Positions 35,123 to 43,259 are shown, counted from the stretch's first letter. The stretch: DNA of 64,000 nucleotides from Paraconexibacter antarcticus (GCF_024220175.1 NZ_CP098502.1:868001-932000), one strand, 5' to 3'. Translations and numbers: made by a program. The notes: generated from the sequence alone by a model not told the origin.

Positions 35123-35968
35123 TCAGGCCGAGAGGCCGCCGCCGAGCCCGATGCCGCCCCCGGGCGGCTGCTGCGGCAGGTGCTCGAGGTCGAGCGCGTC
35201 CGCGGGTGGCGTCACCGGCGGGACGGCGTCGTACGCGCTCAGCGTCGCGTCGGAGCTCGTGCTCGTGTCCGTCCTGTCGTCGCACCGCGGATCGAACGAG
35301 CCGCCCGCCCGGGCGGGCCCGGTCTGCTGCTCGCGCAGCGGCAGGATGCGCCCGTGCAGGGGGACCGACAGCAGCCCCGGCGCGCCGCCGGGGACGTCGC
35401 CCGCGTCGCGGATGACCATGACCGGCCGGCCGCCCTCGGTCCGCACGCCGACCTTCGTCAGGGTCCCCACGCCGTGCGGCAGGCAGTGCGCGAGCTCACG
35501 GGGGAGGAGGTGCTCGAGATCCTTCGCGATCGACGCCGACCGGGCCGCGGGTAGCTTCACCCAGCGGCCGCCGAGCAGCGCGGCGAGCTTGCGGGCCGAG
35601 GCGGTCGGCGCCCGCCCGCTGAGCCAGAAGCGCCGGTCGGCCTTCACGTAGGCGCGGCCGCGGGCGACGATGACGGCGTGCGAGCCGTCGCGGTCGGCGT
35701 AGGTCGCGGAGATCCCGCCGGCGTCGGTGACGTCCGCGGCGATCGTCGTCGTCCCGTCCGCGTCGTGGATCGTCCCGGCGATGTGGAAGCTGTGCACCTT
35801 CCCGACCGCGTCCGCGGACGCCTGTAGGATCTGCGCGGCGGACGCCTTCGTCAGGTCCTTCGGTGGGCCGGACGCGCCGCCGCAGCCACCGGCCGTGACG
35901 GCCCCGGCGGCGAGCGCCGCGACCAGCAGCGCGGCGGTGGGGGTGCGGCGGCGGGGCACGGCCCCCAC
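35123..35968 (-). CDS. Lipoprotein, possible LppX/LprG-like lipid-binding fold
   Basis: 281 residues from a GTG. Signal peptide with lipobox (VTAGGC, Cys about 29), then DLTKASAAQILQASADAVGK, VHSFHIAGTIHDADG and a run of alternating beta strands (TTIAADVTDAGGISATYADR in parts) of the kind seen in LppX/LprG/LolA-like proteins, which carry lipids across the periplasm. Later: WVKLPAARSASIAKDLEHLL. The C-terminal 60 residues are low complexity (PQQPPGGGIGLGGG). Placement in the fold is tentative because sequence similarity is weak. Confidence 0.65.
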   Translation of the reverse strand: MGAVPRRRTPTAALLVAALAAGAVTAGGCGGASGPPKDLTKASAAQILQASADAVGKVHSFHIAGTIHDADGTTTIAADVTDAGGISATYADRDGSHAVIVARGRAYVKADRRFWLSGRAPTASARKLAALLGGRWVKLPAARSASIAKDLEHLLPRELAHCLPHGVGTLTKVGVRTEGGRPVMVIRDAGDVPGGAPGLLSVPLHGRILPLREQQTGPARAGGSFDPRCDDRTDTSTSSDATLSAYDAVPPVTPPADALDLEHLPQQPPGGGIGLGGGLSA

Positions 35969-36029
35969 GGTAGCCCGCCACCGCCGGTCCGTGCCGCACC
36001 CGCCGGGCGGCGGCCGCTAGGTTGACCGC

Positions 36030-36365
36030 ATGTCCACGGCGCGCCTCTCCCTCATCGAGTTCCCGGCCGACGACTCCGAGCGCGCCCGGCGCTTCTGGGA
36101 GGGGCTCACGGGGCTGACGCTCGCGCCACGCACGCCCGAGCAGGGCAGCGGCTGGCAGACGGGCTCCGAGGGTGCCGTGCTCGGCGTCCACGAGCGCGGC
36201 CGCGGGCCCGGTGACACCGGCTCGCTGCCCTACCTCACGGTGGACGACATGGACGCGGCGCTCGCGCAGGTGCTGGAGCTCGGCGGCACCCACGTGCACC
36301 CGGGGGAGCGGTGGTCGATCTGCCGGGACTCCGAGGGGACGCCGTTCGCGCTCGCGCGCGCCTGA
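36030..36365 (+). CDS. VOC-family (glyoxalase-like) protein, single domain
   Basis: 111 residues. Starts RLSLIEFPADDSERARRFWE, then GLTLAPRTPEQG, LGVHERGRGPGDTGSLPYLT, VDDMDAALAQVLELGG and ICRDSEGTPFALAR, which is the beta-alpha-beta-beta-beta order of VOC domains. Metal ligand positions are poor, so it may bind a ligand only. It converges on a second VOC gene 12 bases away. Confidence 0.75.
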   Translation: MSTARLSLIEFPADDSERARRFWEGLTGLTLAPRTPEQGSGWQTGSEGAVLGVHERGRGPGDTGSLPYLTVDDMDAALAQVLELGGTHVHPGERWSICRDSEGTPFALARA

Positions 36366-36377
36366 GCCGGCCGCCGG

Positions 36378-36818
36378 TCAGCCGAGCTGCTCGGCGAGCC
36401 CGATGAGGATGCCCTCCGGGCCCCGCACGAAGCAGAGCCGGTAGGCGTCCTCGTACTGCGCGATCTCGTCGATGAGCTCGGCGCCGTGGGCCCGGAGGCG
36501 CGCGACGACGTCGTCGATGTCCTCGACGGCGAACATGATGCGGCGGATGCCGAGCGCGTTCGACGGCGCGTCCTGCGGCTCGGCCCGGACCGCCGGCGGG
36601 CTGTGGAACCGCGACAGCTCGACCCGGCTGTGGCCGTCCGGCGTCCGCAGCATCGCGATGTCGGCCCGGACGCCGTCGAGCCCCACGACCCGGTCCGCCC
36701 ACGGGCCCTCGACGACCGTCCGGCCCTCGAGCTCCATCCCGAGCTCGACGAAGAACGCCATCGCCGCCTCGAGGTCCTCGACGACGATGAGCACGTTGTC
36801 CATCCGCTGGAGCGTCAT
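36378..36818 (-). CDS. VOC-family (glyoxalase/bleomycin-resistance) protein
   Basis: 146 residues with two beta-alpha-beta modules: MDNVLIVVEDLEAAMAFFVE then GMELEGRTVVEG and ADIAMLRTPDGHSRVELSRF, and second RRIMFAVEDIDDVVARLRAH then LCFVRGPEGILIGLAEQLG. An acidic residue is in place near the C-terminal end. Function and substrate are unknown; family members isomerise, cleave rings or bind antibiotics. Confidence 0.8.
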   Translation of the reverse strand: MTLQRMDNVLIVVEDLEAAMAFFVELGMELEGRTVVEGPWADRVVGLDGVRADIAMLRTPDGHSRVELSRFHSPPAVRAEPQDAPSNALGIRRIMFAVEDIDDVVARLRAHGAELIDEIAQYEDAYRLCFVRGPEGILIGLAEQLG

Positions 36819-36857
36819 GTCCGCGGAGCATAGGAGCGGACGGCGCCGCGGGCCGGG

Positions 36858-37817
36858 CTACCCGGGGATGCGGAACATGCCGGTGAGCTGCGCGGCGAAG
36901 CCGAGGTCGCCGCGGACGCTGATCTTCCGGCGCATGAACATCATCGCCGGGTTCGCGTTGCCGGTGACGAGCTTGAGGAAGTCCGCCGCCTCGACCTGGA
37001 TCGAGACGCGCGGCCTGTGCTCGTGCGCTTCGACGAGCCGGACGGACCCGCGGTCGATGAGCGTCGTGAACTCGTCGACCCCGCCGTCCTCGCGGCCGCT
37101 GATCCGCCAGGCGACGGCGGCCTCGACCTCGGCGGTCCGCTCGCGGCGCAGGTGGTCGGCGAAGCGGGCGAAGATCTCGCCGAGCACGATGTCGCGCACG
37201 CCGCCGGCCATCCGCGCGCGGAGGTCCTTGTCGGAGAGGTCCTTCACGACGCGGGAGACGGCGTTCGCGTCGATCGCGAGCGGGTCGAGGTCCCCGCCGG
37301 GGCCCGCCTCGGCTCCGTCGGCGACGCCGGGGACCGAGAAGCAGGCGGCCGCGGCGATCGCGAGCCGCACGTCCCCGTCGAGCCGCAGCCCGCCGCGGAG
37401 GAAGAGCAGCGCCGCGTGCTCCTGCCCGGTGACGAGCAGCAGCAGGTCGACCGCGTCCGCCTCGATGCTCACGTCGGCGGGGGCGTGGGTGCCCGCGTCG
37501 CCGCGCACGGCGGCGGCCGTCGCGCCGTCGAGGGTGAGGACGACCGTGTCGCTCCCGCCGCCGCGGCGCCCGGTGAGGCGTAGGGCGAGGCGCAGCGGGT
37601 CGCCCTGCCAGCGCTCCGGGGTGACGAACTCGGGCAGGCGGCCGAGGACGATGTCGATCGTCAGGTCGCGCAGCTCCCCGGAGGCGGCGGCCCGCAGCTC
37701 GTGCGGCGGCGTGACCGCGACGACTGCGGCGAGCTCGGCCGGGGTGACCGAGGCCGGGTCGGCGGCCGCGGCGGCCGCGAGCTCCGCGAGGGAGCCCGGG
37801 CGGCTCGTGAGCGTCAT
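36858..37817 (-). CDS. Protein with two SCP2-like lipid-carrier domains
   Basis: 319 residues. Two similar halves. The first (about 75-160) has DPLRLALRLTG, DVSIEADAVDLLLLVTGQEH and FLRGGLRLDGDVRLAIAAAA; the second (about 230-319) has AVAWRISGREDG, RVSIQVEAADFLKLVTGNAN and FMRRKISVRGDLGFAAQLTG, which is the same plan as SCP2 domains. No signal peptide. Its start overlaps the stop of the small membrane protein gene by 4 bases, so they are coupled and may act together at the membrane. It belongs to an operon divergent from a TetR gene. Confidence 0.75.
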   Translation of the reverse strand: MTLTSRPGSLAELAAAAAADPASVTPAELAAVVAVTPPHELRAAASGELRDLTIDIVLGRLPEFVTPERWQGDPLRLALRLTGRRGGGSDTVVLTLDGATAAAVRGDAGTHAPADVSIEADAVDLLLLVTGQEHAALLFLRGGLRLDGDVRLAIAAAACFSVPGVADGAEAGPGGDLDPLAIDANAVSRVVKDLSDKDLRARMAGGVRDIVLGEIFARFADHLRRERTAEVEAAVAWRISGREDGGVDEFTTLIDRGSVRLVEAHEHRPRVSIQVEAADFLKLVTGNANPAMMFMRRKISVRGDLGFAAQLTGMFRIPG

Positions 37818-38254
37818 GACGGGAGGCTCGAGCCGGCGAAGAAGAAGAACCAGACGCCGAGGGCGACGAAGGCGATCGCGACGCTCGTGACCATGACGAC
37901 GGCGAGGACCGACTTCGGGCCCTGGTCGTCCGCGTCCCGCATCGAGCGCTGCCACGGCGCCGGCTTGCGACGCTCGTCGAGCTGGCCCATGAGCTCCTGG
38001 TGGCGGAGGTCGAGGTGGCCGAGGAGCTTCGCGGTGGGGATCATCGTCAGCGGCGCCCCGACGAAGAACATGACGAGCGGGGCGAGCGTCGGGCGGCCCG
38101 TGTGGGAGAAGTGGGCGGCGACGAGGATCCAGGCCCCGGGGATGACGATCCACATGAGGATCGAGCCGATCGCCATCGCGGCGACGAGGGCGACGGCACG
38201 CGGCTGGCTCGAGGGGTGGTCGGTGGGAGGCATGGTGACGGCTTCGGTCTGCAT
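37814..38254 (-). CDS. Small three-helix membrane protein, unknown
   Basis: 146 residues. Hydrophobic helices at about 22-46 (AVALVAAMAIGSILMWIVIP), 52-75 and 118-142 (VLAVVMVTSVAIAFVALGVW). A cytoplasmic loop of HLDLRHQELMGQLDERRK is charged. First gene of the operon with the SCP2 double-domain protein; 85 bases divergent from TetR, with the palindrome between them. No family recognised. A membrane partner or docking site for the carrier is a reasonable inference. Confidence 0.65.
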   Translation of the reverse strand: MQTEAVTMPPTDHPSSQPRAVALVAAMAIGSILMWIVIPGAWILVAAHFSHTGRPTLAPLVMFFVGAPLTMIPTAKLLGHLDLRHQELMGQLDERRKPAPWQRSMRDADDQGPKSVLAVVMVTSVAIAFVALGVWFFFFAGSSLPS

Positions 38255-38288
38255 CGGATGGTCTCCGGTGGCGGCGGCTGGTTCAAGT

Positions 38289-38300
38289 TACGGTACCGTA
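38289..38300. promoter_or_regulatory. Perfect palindrome TACGGTACCGTA, TetR-type operator
   Basis: A 12-base perfect palindrome in the 85-base space between the divergent TetR gene and the SCP2/membrane-protein operon, where a TetR regulator usually binds. It has the half-site form TACG-N4-CGTA, which also occurs before the SDR start at 51847. Confidence 0.65.
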
Positions 38301-38339
38301 TCTTGTTGCCTGTCGGCCCCTCCTGTCAAGCTGAAGACG

Positions 38340-38960
38340 ATGTCGACCGCCCCCAGACGCCGCCCGTACGCGCCCCGCGTGCCGCTTCCCGAGCGGCGCG
38401 AGCAGCTGCTCGACGCCGCGCTGGCGCTCATCGGCGAGCACGGCTACCGCGGCGCGACGATGGAGGCGATCGCCCGTCACGCCGTCGTCGCCAAGCCGGT
38501 CGTCTACCGCACCTTCACGAGCCGCGAGGCGCTCCTCACCGCGCTCCTCGAGCGCGAGCGGGAGCGCGCCTTCGCGACGCTCGAGACCGCGATGCCCGCC
38601 GACCTCGCCTCGGCGAAGCCCGACGAGCTGCTCGGCGAGGCGGCCCGCGGGATCCTCTCGGCGGTCCAGAGCCGGCCGGAGGCGTGGCGCCTCATCCTCC
38701 TCCCAGCCGGCGAGACGCCGCGCGAGGTCCGCGAGCAGGTCGACGCGGGCCGGGCGCTCGTCCGGCGGCAGATCACCGAGCTCATCCGCTGGTTCCTCGC
38801 GCAGCAGCCGGGGCTCGAGGACGCCGACCCCGACCTCGCCGCGCGCATGCTCATGGCCGCCGGCGAGGAGGCGATGCGCCTCGTCCTCACCGAGCCGGAC
38901 GCCTACACGCCGGAGGGCTTCGCGGCCTTCGCGGTGACGTTGCTCGGCGCCGTGCGCTGA
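38340..38960 (+). CDS. TetR-family transcriptional regulator
   Basis: 206 residues. The N-terminal helix-turn-helix (ERREQLLDAALALIGEHGYR, AIARHAVVAKPVVYRTFTSR) is canonical; the C-terminal ligand domain contains MPADLASAKPDELLGEAARG and LRLVLTEPDAYTPEGFAAFA in similar form. It probably represses itself and the divergent SCP2 operon through the palindrome at 38289. Its last 58 bases overlap the end of the sensor kinase gene on the other strand, so the two converge. Confidence 0.87.
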   Translation: MSTAPRRRPYAPRVPLPERREQLLDAALALIGEHGYRGATMEAIARHAVVAKPVVYRTFTSREALLTALLERERERAFATLETAMPADLASAKPDELLGEAARGILSAVQSRPEAWRLILLPAGETPREVREQVDAGRALVRRQITELIRWFLAQQPGLEDADPDLAARMLMAAGEEAMRLVLTEPDAYTPEGFAAFAVTLLGAVR

Positions 38961-40333
38961 GGCGCCCACCGGACGGTGAACCGCGCCCCGCCGAGCGCGG
39001 GCGAGGTGTCGACCGTGATCGCCGCCCCGTGGTGCCCGACCTGCTGGGCGACGAGCGCGAGCCCGAGGCCCGACCCCGGCCCGTCGGTCGCGGCCGCGCG
39101 CGCGAAGGGTTCGAAGATCCGCTCGCGGTCCTCCGGGGCGACGCCGTCGCCGTCGTCCTCGACGGTGAGCACGGGCGCCCCGCCCGGGCCGTCCGGGCCG
39201 AGCGTCACGCGGACGGTGCCGCCCGGCCGTCCGTGGCGGGCCGCGTTGCCGATGAGGTTGTCGGCGAGCAGGCGGAGCCCCGGGTCCCACCCGCGGACGA
39301 CGAGCGCGCCGCCCGGCTCGGCGCCGGCGACGTCGGCCTCCCAGGTGACGTCGGGGTGGCGGGTTCGGGCGGCCTGCAGCGCCGCGTCGACGACCTCGCC
39401 GAGGTCGACGGACGCGTGCTCGACGGGGTTCGCGTCGCCGCGGGCGAGGGCCTGCAGGCCGTCGAGGAGGTGGACGAGGCGGCGCTGGTCGGCCAGGGCG
39501 TCCTCGGCGAGCTGGGTGCGCTGCGCCGGGTCCATGCCCGGATGCCGGGCGATGATCGAGAGTGACGCCTGAACGCTCGTCAGCGGCGTGCGCAGCTCGT
39601 GACCGGCGTCCGCGGCGAAGCGCCGTGTCGCGGCGAGGGCGGCGGCGCGCTCGTCGGCCGACCGCTCGAGGCGGACGAGCATGTCGTTGAAGTCGCCCGC
39701 GAGGCCGCGGAGCTCGAGCGGCCCGTCGACCGGGACCCGCTCGTGCAGGTCGCCGTCGCCGCCGATGCGGGCGGTCGCGCCGCGCAGGCGCTTCAGCGGG
39801 CGGAGGATCGCGTCGGCGGCGAAGAAGACGCCGAGGCCGGACACGAGCAGCATGAGCGCGCCGAGGCCGAGCATCTTCCGGCGCAGGGCGGTCTGCCGGT
39901 GCTCGACCTGGCGGAGGCTCGACCCGACGACGAGCCGCGCGAGGCCGCCGAGGTCGGCGCTGCGCAGCGACGTCGCGTAGAGGCGCACGTCGCGGCCGTC
40001 GATGTGCCGCGTCGAGAATCCGAGCGGCACCTGCAGGTCCTTGGGGAGGGACGCACCCGACTGCACGAGGGGCTTCCCGGCGAGGGACAGCCGCAGGGAG
40101 CTCCCGGTCGCGCGGAGCACGGCGTCGAGGCGCTTGTCGACCCCCGGTAGACCCTCTTGGAGCGCGGACTGGGCGCTGGCGAGCGACAGGTCGGCGGTGC
40201 GGCGCAGGCGGTCGTCGATGACCCGTCGCTCGGAGCGGCCGACGTCGCGGGTGACGAGGACGCCGGCGACGGCGAGGATCCCCGTCAGGACGGCGAGCAC
40301 GAGGAGTGTCAGGCGTCCGCGGAGGTTGCGCAC
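38903..40333 (-). CDS. Sensor histidine kinase of RTX-linked two-component system
   Basis: 476 residues. First helix 8-28 (LTLLVLAVLTGILAVAGVLV), an extracellular sensor region of about 130 residues, second helix about 155-175 (MLGLGALMLLVSGLGVFFAA), HAMP, HisKA with the phospho-His in FAADAGHELRTPLTSV (about 240), and an ATPase domain with DNLIGNAARHGRPGG, VEDDGDGVAPEDRERIFEPF and GSGLGLALVAQQVGHHGA. The sensor region is variable and the signal unknown. Third gene of an operon after an RTX-like protein and the response regulator (12-base gap). The 3' end overlaps the TetR gene. Confidence 0.9.
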   Translation of the reverse strand: MRNLRGRLTLLVLAVLTGILAVAGVLVTRDVGRSERRVIDDRLRRTADLSLASAQSALQEGLPGVDKRLDAVLRATGSSLRLSLAGKPLVQSGASLPKDLQVPLGFSTRHIDGRDVRLYATSLRSADLGGLARLVVGSSLRQVEHRQTALRRKMLGLGALMLLVSGLGVFFAADAILRPLKRLRGATARIGGDGDLHERVPVDGPLELRGLAGDFNDMLVRLERSADERAAALAATRRFAADAGHELRTPLTSVQASLSIIARHPGMDPAQRTQLAEDALADQRRLVHLLDGLQALARGDANPVEHASVDLGEVVDAALQAARTRHPDVTWEADVAGAEPGGALVVRGWDPGLRLLADNLIGNAARHGRPGGTVRVTLGPDGPGGAPVLTVEDDGDGVAPEDRERIFEPFARAAATDGPGSGLGLALVAQQVGHHGAAITVDTSPALGGARFTVRWAPQRTAPSNVTAKAAKPSGV

Positions 40334-40345
40334 GGTCGGAGGGTC

Positions 40346-41035
40346 CTACCCGCGGAGGATGAACCCGACGCCGCGCACGGTGTGCAGGACGCGGGAGCCG
40401 CCGTCCGCCTCGAGCTTGCGGCGCAGGTACCCGACGAAGACGTCCGCGATGTTCGTGCCGGGGTCGAAGGTGTAGCCCCAGACCTCCTCGTGCATCCTCG
40501 CGCGGTCGATGACCTCGCCGGGGTGGCGGAGGAAGAGGTGCAGCAGCGCGAACTCGCGCTGGGTGAGCTCGAGCGGGCGGCTGGCGCGCGTCGCCACGAA
40601 CGTGGTGGGATCGAGCGTGATGTCCCCGACGACGAGAACCTGCTGGGTGCCCGCGGGGCGACGGCGGAGAAGGGCGTGCAGGCGTGCGACGATCTCCTCG
40701 AGCACGAACGGCTTCACGACGTAGTCGTCGGCGCCGGCCTGGAGGCCGAGGACGCGGTCGTCCACCTCGTCACGCGCGGAGAGGACGCAGACGGGGACGT
40801 CGTCGCCGCCGGCGCGCAGCCGCGCGAGCACCTCGAGGCCGTCGAGGTCCGGCATCGTCATGTCGAGGAGCATCGCCGCCGGGCGGACCTGCGCGGCGGC
40901 CTCCAGCGCGGCGCGCCCCCCGGAGGCGGCGACGACGGCGAAGCCCTCGAGCTCGAGGCCGATCGCGAGGGTGCGGCGGATGGCGGGGTCGTCGTCGACG
41001 AGCAGGACGACGGGGCGGGTCTCGTCGGCCGGCAT
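40346..41035 (-). CDS. OmpR-family response regulator of RTX-linked system
   Basis: 229 residues. Receiver domain: VVLLVDDDPAIRRTLAIGLE, phospho-Asp in AMLLDMTMPDLDGLEVL (about 58), and the conserved Lys in DDYVVKPFVLEEI. The C-terminal winged helix (LELTQREFALLHLFLRHPGE, VFVGYLRRKLEADGG, LHTVRGVGFILRG) is typical of OmpR/PhoB. Its ATG follows the TAG of the RTX-like gene with no spacer. It may bind the TCTCAC array at 41555-41593, upstream of the operon; direct repeats with an 11-base period are the usual type of site for this class. Confidence 0.93.
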   Translation of the reverse strand: MPADETRPVVLLVDDDPAIRRTLAIGLELEGFAVVAASGGRAALEAAAQVRPAAMLLDMTMPDLDGLEVLARLRAGGDDVPVCVLSARDEVDDRVLGLQAGADDYVVKPFVLEEIVARLHALLRRRPAGTQQVLVVGDITLDPTTFVATRASRPLELTQREFALLHLFLRHPGEVIDRARMHEEVWGYTFDPGTNIADVFVGYLRRKLEADGGSRVLHTVRGVGFILRG

Positions 41036-41503
41036 CTATCGCCGCTTGACCCGCTCGCAGCCGCTCTGGACGATGTCGCCGGCGTCGGCGACGACCGTGT
41101 CCCGCCCGGCGCCGCAGTTGATCGTGTCGACCGCGCCGTCGCCGGCGGTGTTGATCGTGTCGTTGCCGGAGCCGCCGACGACGATGTCCGCGCCCGGGCC
41201 GCCGACGATGATGTCGTTGCCGGCGCCGCCGAGGAGCTGGTCGTTGCCCGCGCCGCCGTTCAGGCGGTCGGCCCCGGCGTCGCCGCTGAGGAGGTCGGCC
41301 CCGCCGCCGCCGTTCAGCCGGTCGTTGCCGCCGAGGCCGCGCAGCGTGTCGTTGCCGCCACGGCCGTTGAGGACGTCGGCCCGGTTCGTCCCGACGAGGG
41401 TGTCCGCGCGCGGTCCACCGGTCCGGTTCGCCGCGGTCGCGACGGTCACGGGGACGGCGATGAGCGTCAGGGCGGTGAGGAGGGAGAGGACACGTCGCGG
41501 CAT
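41036..41503 (-). CDS. Sec-exported RTX-like repeat protein (first gene of TCS operon)
   Basis: 155 residues. The start MPRRVLSLLTALTLIAVPVT gives a clean signal peptide (to about 26, VATAA); a longer in-frame start would bury it. Repeats of the type GGxGxDxLx follow (NGRGGNDTLRGLGGNDRLNG, LNGGAGNDQLLGGAGNDIIV), the calcium-binding beta-roll of RTX proteins. It ends with INCGAGRDTVVADAGDIVQS and CERVKRR, a cap with two Cys shared with the paralogue at 41692. It is probably secreted or wall-associated. It heads the operon of the regulator and kinase, with no gap before the regulator, which is unusual. Confidence 0.82.
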   Translation of the reverse strand: MPRRVLSLLTALTLIAVPVTVATAANRTGGPRADTLVGTNRADVLNGRGGNDTLRGLGGNDRLNGGGGADLLSGDAGADRLNGGAGNDQLLGGAGNDIIVGGPGADIVVGGSGNDTINTAGDGAVDTINCGAGRDTVVADAGDIVQSGCERVKRR

Positions 41504-41554
41504 GGAGTACACGATGGACTGCGTCGGCGCGCAAGGCGCCAGGGACGGTGGTGT

Positions 41555-41593
41555 TCTCACAAACATCTCACGAACCGTGAGGACGCGGTGAGA
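41555..41593. promoter_or_regulatory. Ordered array of TCTCAC half-sites between the two RTX genes
   Basis: TCTCAC-N5-TCTCAC, then after 5 bases GTGAG-N6-GTGAGA: two direct repeats followed by their inverted copies, each with an 11-base period. It sits between the divergent RTX-like genes (starts at 41503 and 41692). OmpR-type regulators typically bind direct repeats at about one helical turn, so this is the probable site of the regulator encoded at 40346. Confidence 0.6.
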
Positions 41594-41691
41594 GTGCGTA
41601 CATCCGAGGCCCGCCAGCCGGGATAACTGTCCCCAGCGGCGAGCGGCACCCCGCGCTCCGCACCCCGCATCCCACCCAGGAGGAACCCATC

Positions 41692-42561
41692 ATGAACCTG
41701 TTCACCTACCGCAAGGCCGCCGTCACCGCCGCGGCGACGCTCGCCCTCATTCCGGCCAGCGCGCTCGCCGCGACCATCAACGGTGGTCCGGGCAACGAGC
41801 GACTGCGCGGCACGAACGTCGCCGACACGATCAACGGCAACGCCGGCAACGACCGCATCTTCGGCTTCGGCGGCGACGACCGCATCAACGGCGGCGCCGG
41901 GAACGACCGGCTGTTCGGCGGCGCGGGCAACGACACGATCGCCGGCGTCCAGGGCAACGACCTCATCAACGGCGGCGCCGGCGACGACACCATCTCGGGC
42001 GACGCGAACGGCACCGGCGACCTGACGTCCTTCGACCGCCTCTACGGCGGCCCGGGCAACGACACGATCCACGGCGGCGACTCGGCCGACCGCATCGGCG
42101 GTGGCACCGGCAACGACACGCTGTTCGGCGAGAACGGCAACGACCGGATGGCCGGCGGCTCCGGCGACGACGTCCAGGACGGCGGCGCGGGCAACGACGT
42201 CATCTTCGCGAACCTCGGGCAGGACACCTCCAACGGCGGCGACGGCAACGACGTCCTCTGGGCGCAGGCCCGCGGCGACGTGCACCCCGGCCCGAACGGC
42301 GCGGTCGACCAGGTCGGCGACACGCTGAACGGCGGCAACGGCAACGACACGTTCCGCACCCGCGACGGCGAGGTCGACCGCATCACCTGCGGCGACGGCA
42401 AGGACACCGCGCTCCTCGACCAGGTCGACGTCATCACCGACGCGACGGCGGCCAACCCGAACGGCTCCTGCGAGAAGGTTGTCCGCAAGGCGCCGCGCGC
42501 GGCCGACTCGAAGGCCGAGGACGTCCAGGCGAACCCGGCGGAGGCGAAGGTCACGCAGTAG
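41692..42561 (+). CDS. Sec-exported RTX-like repeat protein, larger paralogue
   Basis: 289 residues; AGGAGGAA is placed well before the ATG. Signal peptide (ALIPASALAA, cleavage about 27) followed by about 14 RTX-type nonapeptides (NGNAGNDRIFGFGGDDRING, NGGAGNDRLFGGAGNDTIAG, GENGNDRMAGGSGDD) that make a calcium-binding beta-roll. The end has DRITCGDGKDTALLDQVD and GSCEKVVRK, matching the two-Cys cap of the smaller paralogue, then an acidic tail. It has no obvious C-terminal type I secretion signal, so export by Sec is inferred. It is divergent from the RTX-regulator-kinase operon. Confidence 0.85.
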   Translation: MNLFTYRKAAVTAAATLALIPASALAATINGGPGNERLRGTNVADTINGNAGNDRIFGFGGDDRINGGAGNDRLFGGAGNDTIAGVQGNDLINGGAGDDTISGDANGTGDLTSFDRLYGGPGNDTIHGGDSADRIGGGTGNDTLFGENGNDRMAGGSGDDVQDGGAGNDVIFANLGQDTSNGGDGNDVLWAQARGDVHPGPNGAVDQVGDTLNGGNGNDTFRTRDGEVDRITCGDGKDTALLDQVDVITDATAANPNGSCEKVVRKAPRAADSKAEDVQANPAEAKVTQ

Positions 42562-42683
42562 GACCGGCTGTCGGTCCTGGTCTGCCGTCAGCGCCGCGCG
42601 AGGGTGCGCAGCGCTGATGGCGGCGGAGACGGCGGGGGCCGAACGCCGGCAGACGCCCGGCCCGCCGCCCACGCAGGCGGAGA

Positions 42684-43259
42684 TCAGCCCACCGCCTCCG
42701 CCTCCGCCACCAGCCCGTCGAGGTCGATGTCGCCGTCCATGACGAAGGCGATGGTGCCGTCGTCCTGCCGCGGCCACTCGTCCATCGGGCGGTCGTAGAC
42801 GAGCTCGAGGTCGTTGCCGTCCGGGTCCGAGACGTAGATCGCGAGGTGGGTGCCGTGGTCGCTCACCTGGCGCAGCGGCCAGTCGGCGGCGCGCAGCCGC
42901 CGGACGGCGTCGCCGAGCGCGGCCCGCGTCGGGTAGTTGAGCGCGACGTGGTGCAGGCCCGCGACACCGTCGGGCGTCGGGCCGCCGCCGGCCGACTTCC
43001 ACGTGTTGAAGCCGAGGTGGTGGTGGTAGCCGCCGGCGGACAGGAAGAGGATGTCGCCCGTCGTCCCCCAGCCGGGCACGTTGCGCGCCTCGAAGATGAC
43101 GTCGAAGCCGAGGACGCCGACGTAGAACGCGCGCACGCGGTCGATGTCGGCGGTCCGCAGGTGGACGTGGCCGATGTGGACACGCGGGTCGATCCGGCGC
43201 TCCGCCGTCGCGGCGGGGACGACGGGGCCCTGGGCGTCGGGGCGGTCCTCGAGGCGCAT
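42684..43259 (-). CDS. VOC-family protein, extradiol dioxygenase-like
   Basis: 191 residues. Two-part VOC fold: HIGHVHLRTADIDRVRAFYV then FLSAGGYHHHLGFNTWKSAG, and GLHHVALNYPTRAALGDAVR with DHGTHLAIYVSDPDGNDLEL. His and Glu residues at the metal positions are present (GHVHL, HHHLGF, DLEL). It is similar to the second half of its neighbour. Its ATG shares one base with the stop of that gene (TGATG), so the two are coupled. Probably acts on a catechol or related compound, but the metal and substrate are not known. Confidence 0.82.
   Translation of the reverse strand: MRLEDRPDAQGPVVPAATAERRIDPRVHIGHVHLRTADIDRVRAFYVGVLGFDVIFEARNVPGWGTTGDILFLSAGGYHHHLGFNTWKSAGGGPTPDGVAGLHHVALNYPTRAALGDAVRRLRAADWPLRQVSDHGTHLAIYVSDPDGNDLELVYDRPMDEWPRQDDGTIAFVMDGDIDLDGLVAEAEAVG

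Noticed and set aside
41504-41566. Longer start (41566) of the first RTX-like gene
   Set aside because: It would put the signal peptide inside and cover the regulatory array; MPRRVLSLL is a normal signal start.
42561-42577. Hairpin (GGACCG / CGGTCC) at the end of the second RTX-like gene as a terminator
   Set aside because: Only 6 bp and overlaps the stop codon; too weak to list as a feature.
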